Below, piece by piece: positions 1 to 8,656 of a DNA stretch of 64,000 nt; within the stretch, counting starts at the first letter, position 1, and the number at the start of each line of letters is the position of its first letter. A program made the translations under genes and the position numbers. The stretch comes from Gaiellaceae bacterium. Its GTDB lineage: Bacteria > Actinomycetota > Thermoleophilia > Gaiellales > Gaiellaceae. The stretch spans positions 37,936 through 101,935 of the forward strand of contig JAJTCQ010000001.1 in the NCBI GenBank assembly GCA_021323315.1, written 5' to 3'. Below the pieces are notes generated by a model that made no database searches, had not been told where the DNA came from, and saw only the letters and a program-made list of their open reading frames with translations.

Positions 1-46
1 ACGCCGTCGATCGCCTGCTCGGCGAGTCCGAGCACCTCGGAGAGTC

Positions 47-580
47 TTGAGGATCGTCGCCGGCTCGCGGCGAGGCCACCGGATCGCGGCACCGAAAGGC
101 GCAGTCACCCGTCCCACCAGCGACCGGGTGCGTGAGGCGCTGTTCTCGATCGTCGGGCAGGTCGATGGTGCGGCGGTCCTCGATCTGTTCGCAGGCTCCG
201 GCGCGCTGGGCCTCGAGGCGCTGTCGAGGGGCGCGGCCAGCTGCGTCTTCGTCGAGCGCGACCGCGAGGCGGCGCGCGTGATCCAGGCGAACCTCGAGAA
301 GCTTCGGCTTACGGGTGCGACCGTCGTGGCACGCGAGGTGGCGTCCGCGCTCCGCGACGACCGCTCGCGGGGACGTCGCTACGACCTCGTTGTCGCGGAT
401 CCACCGTACGAGGACTGGGAGACCCACGCCAAGACGCTCGGTGAGCTGTTGCCCGATGTGCTTGCCGACGACGCGCTCGTCGTCGTCGAGACCGCGGATC
501 GCGTCCAGCCGGAGCTCCCGCTCGATCTCGTCACCACACGCCGGTACGGTTCCGCGCGGGTTACGGTCTTCTCGCGATGA
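47..580 (+). CDS. rsmD: 16S rRNA (guanine966-N2)-methyltransferase RsmD
   Basis: MRIVAGSRRGHRIAAPKG start, LDLFAGSGALGLEALSRGA and DPPY motifs; followed by coaD. Confidence 0.93.
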   Translation: MRIVAGSRRGHRIAAPKGAVTRPTSDRVREALFSIVGQVDGAAVLDLFAGSGALGLEALSRGAASCVFVERDREAARVIQANLEKLRLTGATVVAREVASALRDDRSRGRRYDLVVADPPYEDWETHAKTLGELLPDVLADDALVVVETADRVQPELPLDLVTTRRYGSARVTVFSR

Positions 581-1092
581 TCACCGCAATCTGCCCAGGC
601 AGCTACGACCCGGTCACGAACGGCCACGTCGACGTGATCAAGCGCGCCGCGGCGATCTTCGACCGCATCGTGATCGGCGTCGTCCGCGACCCGACGCACA
701 AGCAGACGCTGTTCAGTGTCGAGGAACGCGTGGCGTTCCTCGAGGACGCGCTCGGTTCCTGCGAGAACGTCGTCGTGGACGTCTTCTCCGAGCTGGTCGT
801 CGACTTCGCGCGCAAGCACGACGCGACGACGATGGTGAAGGGCCTGCGTGTCATCTCGGACTTCGAGTGGGAGTTCCAGATGAATCACCTGAACCGGCAG
901 CTCGCTCCCGAGATCGAGACGCTGTACGTCATGTCCAGCCCCCTGTACAGCTTCGTCTCGTCGAGCGGCGTCAAGGAAATCGCCTCCTTCGGCGGGAAGG
1001 TCGACGAGCTCGTCCCGGCCGCCGTCGCGCGACGTTTCACGGAGATCTATCCGGACGGGCGCCCAGGCGCTCCCGTCTCACCCTCCGAGTAG
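577..1092 (+). CDS. coaD: Phosphopantetheine adenylyltransferase
   Basis: CPGSYDPVTNGHVDVIKRA, MVKGLRVISDFEWEFQMNHLN, SSGVKEIASFGG; overlaps rsmD stop. Confidence 0.96.
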   Translation: MITAICPGSYDPVTNGHVDVIKRAAAIFDRIVIGVVRDPTHKQTLFSVEERVAFLEDALGSCENVVVDVFSELVVDFARKHDATTMVKGLRVISDFEWEFQMNHLNRQLAPEIETLYVMSSPLYSFVSSSGVKEIASFGGKVDELVPAAVARRFTEIYPDGRPGAPVSPSE

Positions 1093-1103
1093 ACTGGCCG
1101 CCC

Positions 1104-1628
1104 ATGGACGTACTCGTGCTCATCGACAGGCTCGACGACCTCGTGCACAACGCGAAGGCCGTGCCGCTGACCGATCAGGTCCGCCTCGATCGCGAGGAGA
1201 TCTACGAGATCCTCGACCAGATGCGGGCGACGATTCCCGAGGAGATCAAGCAGGCCCGCTGGATCGTCAAGGAGCGTCAGGAGATGCTCGCCGAGGCGAA
1301 ACGGGAGTGCGACCGGATCATCCAGGACGCCCGCGAGCAGGCCATGCGCGAGGCCTCGCAGACCGAGATCGTCAAGCTCGCCGAGAAGCAGGCCGATGAC
1401 ATCGTCGACGACGCCAAGCGGCGGGCGCGCGAGACGCGCCTCGAGATGGAGGACTGGGCCGATTCGATCCTCTCGACGCTCGAGCTGAACCTCGACAAGT
1501 TCCTCACCGCGGTGAAACGGGGCCGCGAACGACTGCACGAGCGCTCGCAGGAGACGGTCGTCGCCGGCGTCGGGCCAGAGCCACTCGAGCCGGTCGAGCC
1601 CGCTCCGGAGTTCGATCGCTTCAGCTGA
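1104..1628 (+). CDS. Conserved coiled-coil protein, DivIVA/ATP-synthase-b-like
   Basis: Long Glu/Arg-rich helix after MDVLVLIDRLDDLVHNAKAVPLTDQVRLDREEIYEILDQMR; ATG at 1104, TAGACT box 8 nt upstream. Confidence 0.75.
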   Translation: MDVLVLIDRLDDLVHNAKAVPLTDQVRLDREEIYEILDQMRATIPEEIKQARWIVKERQEMLAEAKRECDRIIQDAREQAMREASQTEIVKLAEKQADDIVDDAKRRARETRLEMEDWADSILSTLELNLDKFLTAVKRGRERLHERSQETVVAGVGPEPLEPVEPAPEFDRFS

Positions 1629-1717
1629 GGTTTCCCCGCAGAGCGGGTATCAGCCGGCGCGGACACCGGCCCGGGAAAGGAAGCCGGCCGCCTGCTCCGA
1701 CTGAATCGGGTGACGTG

Positions 1718-2656
1718 CTACGCGGCCGCAGGCTCTGCGGCGAGCTCGCGGCACACGGCGAGCGCGGACTCGGTGAACGCTTCGGCTGCCGCGCTGCGAT
1801 GGCGGTCCGAGTGCCAGACGAGTCCGATCACCCGTGGCGGGATCCTCCCGTGGAGGTCGATCACCGCGACGCTCGCGTCGTCCTCGTCGACGGTCAGCTT
1901 CGGGGAGACGGCCAGGCCGACGCCCGCGCCGACGAGACCCTGCACCGTGCCGTTGTTGTCCGAGCGAAAGACGATGTTCGGCGAACGGCCGGTCGAGCTG
2001 AGCTGCGACTCGACGTGGTCCATCGCGCTGCAGTGGTTGAAGCCGATGATCGGGTGCAGGACGATCTCCTTCAGCGTCGGCGCGCGCTCGAGTGCCGCGA
2101 GCGGGGAGTCCGACGGAACCACGAGCACGTAGGGATCGTGGAGGAGCTCGACGGTCTCATACGGCCCAGCGGCAACCGGGAGCGTCCAGAACGTGACGTC
2201 GAGATCGCCGCGCTCGATCATCTCGAGGAGCTCGCTCTCGTCCTGCGACTCGCGGAGCACCATCTCGACCTGCGGATGGCTCTCGGAAAAACGGCGCAGG
2301 AGCCGCGGGATGATCTTCGCGCCGACGCTCTGGAACGTCCCGACACGGAGGCGTCCGGCGTCACCTGCCTCGAGCGCGCTCATGTCGGCCTTCGCCGCGA
2401 GCAGCCGCGCCTGGATCGCGTCTGCGTGCCGGAGGAGGATGCTGCCCGCTTCCGTCAGCGAGATAGGCCTTGGGCCGCCCGGCCGCTCGATCAGGCGGAG
2501 CCCGACGATGCGCTCGAGCGTCGCGATCTGCTGCGAGATCGCCGACTGCGTGTAGCCGAGCTTCTCGGCCGCCCTCCCGAAGGAGCCCTCGTCGGCGATT
2601 GCCTTGAGCGCGACCAGATGCCGAAGATCGAGCCCCAGCCAGCGATCAGCTTCCAT
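1718..2656 (-). CDS. LysR-family transcriptional regulator
   Basis: N-terminal HTH LRHLVALKAIADEGSFGRAAEKLGYTQSAISQQIATLE plus substrate-binding domain. Confidence 0.92.
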   Translation of the reverse strand: MEADRWLGLDLRHLVALKAIADEGSFGRAAEKLGYTQSAISQQIATLERIVGLRLIERPGGPRPISLTEAGSILLRHADAIQARLLAAKADMSALEAGDAGRLRVGTFQSVGAKIIPRLLRRFSESHPQVEMVLRESQDESELLEMIERGDLDVTFWTLPVAAGPYETVELLHDPYVLVVPSDSPLAALERAPTLKEIVLHPIIGFNHCSAMDHVESQLSSTGRSPNIVFRSDNNGTVQGLVGAGVGLAVSPKLTVDEDDASVAVIDLHGRIPPRVIGLVWHSDRHRSAAAEAFTESALAVCRELAAEPAAA

Positions 2657-2723
2657 GATCGCAAAGTAGCAGCTGAGCAGGCGGGCTAATAGTCATAGAG
2701 AGACCCTGCGGTACCCTCAGACG

Positions 2724-3245
2724 GTGACGACGACCGTTGATCTGAGAACGCTCCGTCTCCGCCCGGGCGAGGTGCGGAGGGAGACGCTCGACGTCGAGCT
2801 CGAGCCGTTCGTGCTGGGCGGGCAGCGCTACGAAGCGATGCCCGGAACGATCCCCGTCGAGCTGCAGCTGTCGCAGGCCTCCGGCGCGACGGTCTTCGAC
2901 GTGCAGCTCGACGTCCATTTGAACGGTCCCTGCATGCGCTGCCTCGGGTTCGCCGAGGTCGAGCGCCACGTCCGTGCGCGCGAATTCCACGACTTCGACG
3001 CGCCGGCCTCCGACGAGCTCCACTCCGACTACGTCGTCGACGACCACCTGCAATTGAGTGCGTGGGCGCGGGATGCGGTTGCTCTCGAGCTTCCCGAGCA
3101 GATCCTCTGCCGTGAGGACTGCGCCGGGCTCTGCCCGGTCTGCGGGAAGGATTTGAACGAGGAGCCCCACGAGCACCTCGAGCGCGACCCGGACCCTCGT
3201 TGGGCGGCGCTGCAAGGTCTGCTGCAGGACGAGGACGTCCGCTAG
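2724..3245 (+). CDS. YceD/DUF177 family protein
   Basis: CMRCLGFAEVERHVRAREF, CREDCAGLCPVCGKDLNEEPHEH; GTG start. Confidence 0.88.
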   Translation: MTTTVDLRTLRLRPGEVRRETLDVELEPFVLGGQRYEAMPGTIPVELQLSQASGATVFDVQLDVHLNGPCMRCLGFAEVERHVRAREFHDFDAPASDELHSDYVVDDHLQLSAWARDAVALELPEQILCREDCAGLCPVCGKDLNEEPHEHLERDPDPRWAALQGLLQDEDVR

Positions 3246-3282
3246 CGCGACGCCCTCGTCGCAAGAGCCCTGATCCTGTCAA

Positions 3283-3318
3283 CGATCCGGGTATCCGCTG
3301 CCGCGGACACCCGGATCG
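3283..3318. terminator. Bidirectional hairpin between convergent genes
   Basis: CGATCCGGGT-ATCCGC-tgcc-GCGGAC-ACCCGGATCG inverted repeat between yceD (+) and secreted protein (-). Confidence 0.7.
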
Positions 3319-3369
3319 CAGATCCCTGAAGCCGGCCGACTTCCGGCCGGGCGCGGTGGAGCTCGACCT

Positions 3370-4488
3370 CTAGCTCGCCAAGCGCACCTGCACGAGGCGG
3401 TAGCCGGCGATGCCGCCCAGGCCGGGATCCCCTGAGCGATACACCTTCACGAAGAACTGGACGTTGTAGCCCCGCCGCGGCTTCGGGAAGTTCCCGTTCG
3501 GCGCGAGCTGGTACGTGACCCAGCCGTCGGTCGTGGTGACCTGCCGGTCGCCGCCGGTCGTGACGCGCGGCGTCGACCGCACGAAGACGAGCGCGTCCCG
3601 GATCACGAACCCGCGCGTGTCCTTCGCGCGCACGCGCACCGTGAGCACCCGCGTACGGCCCGTTACCGGGTTCGGCGAGAACTGCACCTGCGAGACGATC
3701 AGCCGGTGGTTCGACGGCACGCTCACCGCCGGGATCGAGTACTCGCCGCTCGGCAACTTGATCGCCCCGGCAGGTAGGGGCTCCGTCACGACGGCGGACT
3801 CCGTCGAGATCATCGTCACGCTGCCAAGCGAGTTCCGCGCCGTCACGTTGAACCGCAGCTTCCGGCCGACGTCGCTCTGGCCGACCCGGTAGTTCCGGGA
3901 CGTCCCGCCGGCAATCGACGCACACTCGCCGCCGGCCGAGTTGCAGCGCAGCCAGCGGTAGGCGAACGAGATCGGCGACGCACCCGTCCAGGTCCCCGGT
4001 TCGGCCGTGACGACCTGGCCCACGAGCGTCGATCCTCGCGGCCACGGGACGGCGGTGTTCACGGGCGGCCCGGCGACCGGGGCCGTCGGATTCGAAGCGG
4101 CGACGCGCGATCCGTCCGCGTTGGTCGCGGTGACGCGCACCCGCATCCGGAAGCCGACGTCGCTCCGTCCGAGCCGGTGGTCGCGGCGCGTCGCGCCGGA
4201 GACGATGGTGCAGTCGCCTCCGTCGGACCGACCGCCGTCCGCTCCGCAGCGCAGCCACTGGTAGGCGTATGAGATCGGTCGGGTACCGGTCCACGAACCG
4301 GGCGACGCAGTCAACGTGCGGCCTTGCTCGGCGCGGCCGCTGATCGTCGGCTCGGCGGTGTTCGACGGTGGTGCGGTCGGCGCCGCAACGCCCTCGCCCG
4401 ACGGGACCACGAGCGCGCAGATCGCGACGAGCGCGAGCAGGACGACTCCCCCGATGATCCAGCGATCCGATCGTGTTCTCAGAGACAT
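3370..4488 (-). CDS. Secreted/surface protein with two tandem Ig-like repeats
   Basis: N-terminal hydrophobic segment WIIGGVVLLALVAICALVV; repeats with G.W.G..PIS.AY.WLRC.....G..C..I.G.....YRVGQSDVG. Confidence 0.75.
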   Translation of the reverse strand: MSLRTRSDRWIIGGVVLLALVAICALVVPSGEGVAAPTAPPSNTAEPTISGRAEQGRTLTASPGSWTGTRPISYAYQWLRCGADGGRSDGGDCTIVSGATRRDHRLGRSDVGFRMRVRVTATNADGSRVAASNPTAPVAGPPVNTAVPWPRGSTLVGQVVTAEPGTWTGASPISFAYRWLRCNSAGGECASIAGGTSRNYRVGQSDVGRKLRFNVTARNSLGSVTMISTESAVVTEPLPAGAIKLPSGEYSIPAVSVPSNHRLIVSQVQFSPNPVTGRTRVLTVRVRAKDTRGFVIRDALVFVRSTPRVTTGGDRQVTTTDGWVTYQLAPNGNFPKPRRGYNVQFFVKVYRSGDPGLGGIAGYRLVQVRLAS

Positions 4489-4701
4489 GACCCCTCCTTG
4501 GTCGTCAGGGTTATGACGCGCCGGAGGGGTCGCCGCCGCGAACTCTTGCGGATCTCTTACAGCGCCTTACATGGCGCTTACCGGGTCGTCTACGATGCCC
4601 GGGCGGCCCTGCAGGGCGCCACCATGACGGACTGACGACTCCATTCCCGATCTCGCGTGCGCCGCCCGGCGTGCGCTCGTCCACGGTCTCGGAGGTCGTC
4701 C

Positions 4702-6285
4702 ATGCGAGTGCAACTCGCGGGCGTCGGCAAGCACCACGGCGCCCAGGCCATTCTCGATCAGGTCACGCTCACCATCGGGGAGGGGGCGCGCGTTGGCCTG
4801 GTCGGGCCGAACGGCGTGGGCAAGACCACGCTGCTGCGGATCGTCGTCGGTCACGAGCTGCCGGACACGGGGACGGTCGTGCGCGCGCCCGAGCGGGCGG
4901 CCATCGGCTACCTGGCGCAGGAGCGCGTGTCGGAGCGCGGTGTCTCGATTCTCGCCTGGCTCTCCCGTCAGGCCGGGATCGACCACGCGGAGAGGGAGCT
5001 CGAGGAGTCTGCGCACGCTCTCGCGGACGGGCATGCGGCGGGCGACCGCTACGCGGCCGCACTCGACCGCCTCGTGGCGCTCGGGGCCAGGAGCTTCACG
5101 GCGCGCGCACGCACGACCTGCGCCGAGCTCGGCCTCGGATTCGATCTCGACCGCGCCCTCGTGGGTCTGTCCGGCGGCGAGGCGTCGCGCGTGGCGCTCG
5201 CGGCGATCCTGCTCTCACGCTTCGACCTGCTGCTCCTCGACGAGCCGACGAACGACCTGGACTTCGACGGGCTGGACCGGCTCGAGCGCTTCCTCGGCTC
5301 GTATCGCGGCGCGCTGGTGGTCGTGTCGCACGACCGCGAGTTCCTGGATCGCACGGTCGACCGCATCGCGTCGATCGAGGCAGACACGCATCGCGTACGT
5401 GAGTGGACCGGAGGCTTCAGCGAGTACGAGGCCGCGCGCGACACGGAGCGCGCGGCGGCCCTGGCCGACTACGAGCAGGGGCAGCTGCGACGCAAGGAGC
5501 TCACACGGCTCCTGAGCACGCGGCGCACCGAGGCACGTGGCAAGGGCGCGTCCCTCGGGGACAAGACCGGGGGCCAGGATCGGCGCGCCACCCACGCGCT
5601 GCAGACGAAGGTGCGCCAGGCCGAGCGGCTCCTCGAGCGCAACGAGTTGCCGCCGAAGCCGTTCGAGCCGTGGGAGCTCGAACTGACGCTTCCGTCTGAG
5701 CGCCCCTCCGACGTGGTGTTGCAGCTCGCGGACGCGGTCGCCGAGCGGGGCACGTTTCGTTTCGGTCCCGTCGATCTCGATCTCGCCCCGCGCGAGCGGT
5801 TGTCGATCGTCGGGCCGAACGGCGCCGGGAAGTCGACGCTGCTCCGGCTCGTCCTCGACGGCGCGGGCCTCGTCGGCGGACGCCGCGTGGTGGGCAGACG
5901 GACCGTGATCGGCGCGATCGGCCAGGAGCGCGACGCGTACTCCGGCGGGGCTCCGCTCGTCGACGAGCTGATGACGCGATCCGGTCTCGCGCGGGTGGAG
6001 GCTCGCACACTGCTCGCCAAGTTCGGGCTCCGCGCAGAGCACATCGGTCGTGCGTGCGCGTCGCTGTCGCCCGGAGAGCGGACGCGAGCGCACCTCGCGG
6101 AGCTCCAGGCCCGCGGCGTGAACCTGCTCGTCCTCGACGAGCCGACGAACCACCTCGATCTCGAGGCCGTCGAGCAGCTCGAAAGTGCGCTCGTGGACTA
6201 CGAAGGGACCCTCGTGGTGGTCTCGCACGACCGCCGTTTTCTGGAGCGGATCGCGCCGACCAAAGAGCTCCCGCTGCCGCTATAG
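4702..6285 (+). CDS. ABC-F family ATPase
   Basis: Two ABC domains: GPNGVGKTTLL/LSGGEASR/LLLLDEPTNDLD and GPNGAGKSTLL/LSPGERTR/LLVLDEPTNHLD; no TM segments. Confidence 0.93.
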   Translation: MRVQLAGVGKHHGAQAILDQVTLTIGEGARVGLVGPNGVGKTTLLRIVVGHELPDTGTVVRAPERAAIGYLAQERVSERGVSILAWLSRQAGIDHAERELEESAHALADGHAAGDRYAAALDRLVALGARSFTARARTTCAELGLGFDLDRALVGLSGGEASRVALAAILLSRFDLLLLDEPTNDLDFDGLDRLERFLGSYRGALVVVSHDREFLDRTVDRIASIEADTHRVREWTGGFSEYEAARDTERAAALADYEQGQLRRKELTRLLSTRRTEARGKGASLGDKTGGQDRRATHALQTKVRQAERLLERNELPPKPFEPWELELTLPSERPSDVVLQLADAVAERGTFRFGPVDLDLAPRERLSIVGPNGAGKSTLLRLVLDGAGLVGGRRVVGRRTVIGAIGQERDAYSGGAPLVDELMTRSGLARVEARTLLAKFGLRAEHIGRACASLSPGERTRAHLAELQARGVNLLVLDEPTNHLDLEAVEQLESALVDYEGTLVVVSHDRRFLERIAPTKELPLPL

Positions 6286-6298
6286 TGCCCAGCCGCTC

Positions 6299-6487
6299 AT
6301 GGCCGTTCCGAAGCGAAAGACATCGAGGTCGCGCCGCGACAAGCGTCGCGCCCAGCACGGGATCTCCGCGCCGCACCTCCAGGTCTGCCCGACGTGCAAG
6401 CAGCCGAAGCGGACGCACCGCGTCTGCCCGACCTGCAAGACGTACAGGGGCCGGGACGTCGAGCCGCTCCGCCTCGACGCGCCGTAG
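6299..6487 (+). CDS. rpmF: 50S ribosomal protein L32 (zinc-ribbon form)
   Basis: MAVPKRKTSRSRRDKRRAQH; CPTC...CPTC; upstream of plsX. Confidence 0.95.
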   Translation: MAVPKRKTSRSRRDKRRAQHGISAPHLQVCPTCKQPKRTHRVCPTCKTYRGRDVEPLRLDAP

Positions 6488-6498
6488 ATACTCCGCGG

Positions 6499-7506
6499 AT
6501 GATCCGCGTCGCAGTCGACGCTTTGGGCGGAGATCGCGCGCCCGACGAGATCGTCGCCGGCGCGGTCGACGCTGCCTCCGCCGAGATCCAGCCCCTCCTC
6601 GTCGGGCCGCCGAGCCTCGATGGGCACGGCCTGCCGCTTATCGCGGCCCCAGAGACGATCGACATGGACGAGCACGCCGTGTACGCCGTCCGCGCCAAGC
6701 CGGACTCCTCGCTGGTGCGGGCTGCTCGCGCGGTCGCGGACCGGGATGCGGACGCAGTCGTCTCGGCAGGGAACACCGGCGCGATGCTCGCCGCGTCGCT
6801 TCTCCACATCCGCCGGCTGCCGGGCGTCTACCGCCCCGCCATCGCGATCGTGATCCCGACGAAGGTCGGCCGTAGTGTGCTCATCGACGCGGGGGCGAAC
6901 GCCGACGGGCGTCCCGAGCACCTCGTCCAGTTCGCACACATGGGCGCGGTGTTCGCGGAGGAGATCCTGGAGATCAGCGATCCCGAGGTGCGGCTCCTCT
7001 CCATCGGCGAAGAGCCCGAGAAGGGCAACCAGCTCACGCTCGAGGCACACGAGCTCCTGCGCGGGGCCGACCACCTCCGGTTCGGCGGGAACACCGAAGG
7101 ACGGACACTGCTCGAGGGCGACGCGGACGTGATCGTCACGGACGGCTTCACCGGCAACGTGGCGCTCAAGACGATCGAGGGAACGGTCAAGAGCCTGCTC
7201 GACGCACTCCGCTCCGAGCTCGAGTCGTCCACACGTGGGAAGCTTGGTGGCGCGCTCATCCGACCCGCCGCACGAGGGATCCGTTCACGCCTGGATCCGG
7301 AGACGTACGGGGGCGGCTACCTCCTCGGGCTCAACGGGCTCGTCGTCATCGCACACGGCTCCAGCTCACGCGTCGCCATCGCGAACGCGATCCGCCACGC
7401 CGCCCGTGGAGTGGAGCACGACGTCGTGGGCCGCCTGCAGCACCGACTTACGACCTATGCGGCAGCTGCTCGCGTTTCAGCCGGTGACGGAAACACCGCG
7501 TTGTAG
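6499..7506 (+). CDS. plsX: Phosphate acyltransferase PlsX
   Basis: IRVAVDALGGDRAPDEIVAGAV, SAGNTGAMLAASL, TDGFTGNVALKTIEG. Confidence 0.95.
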   Translation: MIRVAVDALGGDRAPDEIVAGAVDAASAEIQPLLVGPPSLDGHGLPLIAAPETIDMDEHAVYAVRAKPDSSLVRAARAVADRDADAVVSAGNTGAMLAASLLHIRRLPGVYRPAIAIVIPTKVGRSVLIDAGANADGRPEHLVQFAHMGAVFAEEILEISDPEVRLLSIGEEPEKGNQLTLEAHELLRGADHLRFGGNTEGRTLLEGDADVIVTDGFTGNVALKTIEGTVKSLLDALRSELESSTRGKLGGALIRPAARGIRSRLDPETYGGGYLLGLNGLVVIAHGSSSRVAIANAIRHAARGVEHDVVGRLQHRLTTYAAAARVSAGDGNTAL

Positions 7507-7656
7507 GCCGTAGGCCGACTCTGCCGGCCTGGAGGTTCGTCGCCTGCTTGCGGTGCCGCTGTGGCGACGCAGGGGCGCGAACCTAGGTTTCCGCCACGAC
7601 TCTGTTAGCATCGGCGCGCTCCACGACCCCGACGGTAGAGAGGTGAGATTTCAGGA

Positions 7657-7905
7657 ATGGCGACTTCGCGTGAGGAGATCCTCGAGCAGGTCAAGGGCGC
7701 GCTGAGCGAGAAGCTCGGCATCGACGAGACCGAGATCACTGAAGAGGCGTCCTTCGAGGAGGATCTGGGGGCCGACTCGCTCGATCTCGTCGAGGTCGTC
7801 ATGGACCTCGAGGACCAGTTCGGGCTCAAGATCCCTGACGAGGACGCTCGAGAGCTCACGACCGTCGGCAAGGCGATCGACTACGTCATCGCGCACCAGG
7901 GCTGA
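7657..7905 (+). CDS. acpP: Acyl carrier protein
   Basis: EEDLGADSLDLVEVVMDLEDQFGLKIPDEDA (DSL phosphopantetheine site). Confidence 0.97.
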   Translation: MATSREEILEQVKGALSEKLGIDETEITEEASFEEDLGADSLDLVEVVMDLEDQFGLKIPDEDARELTTVGKAIDYVIAHQG

Positions 7906-7996
7906 CCTCGACCCGACCGGGTCGGACGCCGGCGAAGGCGGGTCGGCCCAGCTCGGTCGCCTGATCTCGAGGCTTCCTCCGGTTCGTCTCGAGCAG

Positions 7997-8623
7997 GTGT
8001 TCACCCACACCTCGTGGGTCGAGGACCGTTCGGACTCGTACGAACGGCTGGAGTTTCTGGGTGACAGCGTGCTCGAGCTCGCCATTGCGCGCGCCGTCTT
8101 CGACCGCTTTCCCGGCGCCTCCGAAGGCCGGCTTGCCAAGGTGCGCGCGCACGTCGTGTCCCGGCAGAGCTGCGCTGCGGTCGCGAAGGAGCTCGGCCTC
8201 GGCGACCGGCTGCTGGAGTTCGCGCGCGAGGCGCCTCGCGACGAGCTCCAGCGCATCTCTCGCAGCCGCAACGTCCTCGCGGCGGTGCTCGAGGCCGCGA
8301 TCGCCGCCGTCTACCTCGAGCACGGGTTCGAGGCGATCGAGCCGGCAATCGTGGACGCGTTCTCCGAGCGCATCGAGTACGCGCGCTCGAGTCACGTCGA
8401 CTACAAGACGGAGCTGCAGGAGGCGTTGGCGCGAACGGGCCGGCAGGTGCACTACACGGTGCTCGAGGTCGAGGGGCCGCCCCACGACCGTCGCTTCGTC
8501 TGCGCCGCCCATGTCGCCGGCGAACAGCTCGGCATCGGCCGGGGCTCGACCAAGAAGGCGGCCGAGCAGGAGGCCGCACGCCAGGCACTCGACGCCCTCG
8601 GGGTCGTGCCGGAACGCATCTGA
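7997..8623 (+). CDS. rnc: Ribonuclease III (start uncertain)
   Basis: ERLEFLGDSVLELAIARAVFDRFP, dsRBD at C-terminus; between acpP and smc. Confidence 0.93.
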   Translation: MFTHTSWVEDRSDSYERLEFLGDSVLELAIARAVFDRFPGASEGRLAKVRAHVVSRQSCAAVAKELGLGDRLLEFAREAPRDELQRISRSRNVLAAVLEAAIAAVYLEHGFEAIEPAIVDAFSERIEYARSSHVDYKTELQEALARTGRQVHYTVLEVEGPPHDRRFVCAAHVAGEQLGIGRGSTKKAAEQEAARQALDALGVVPERI

Positions 8624-8656
8624 GTCGTCCGAGACGACCGCGAGAATCCTCTCCCG

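Noticed and set aside
7501-7600. Strong hairpins upstream of acpP as a possible riboswitch
   Set aside because: They lie upstream of the likely acpP -10 (TAGCAT 7606-7611), so they probably serve as plsX termination, not an acpP leader.
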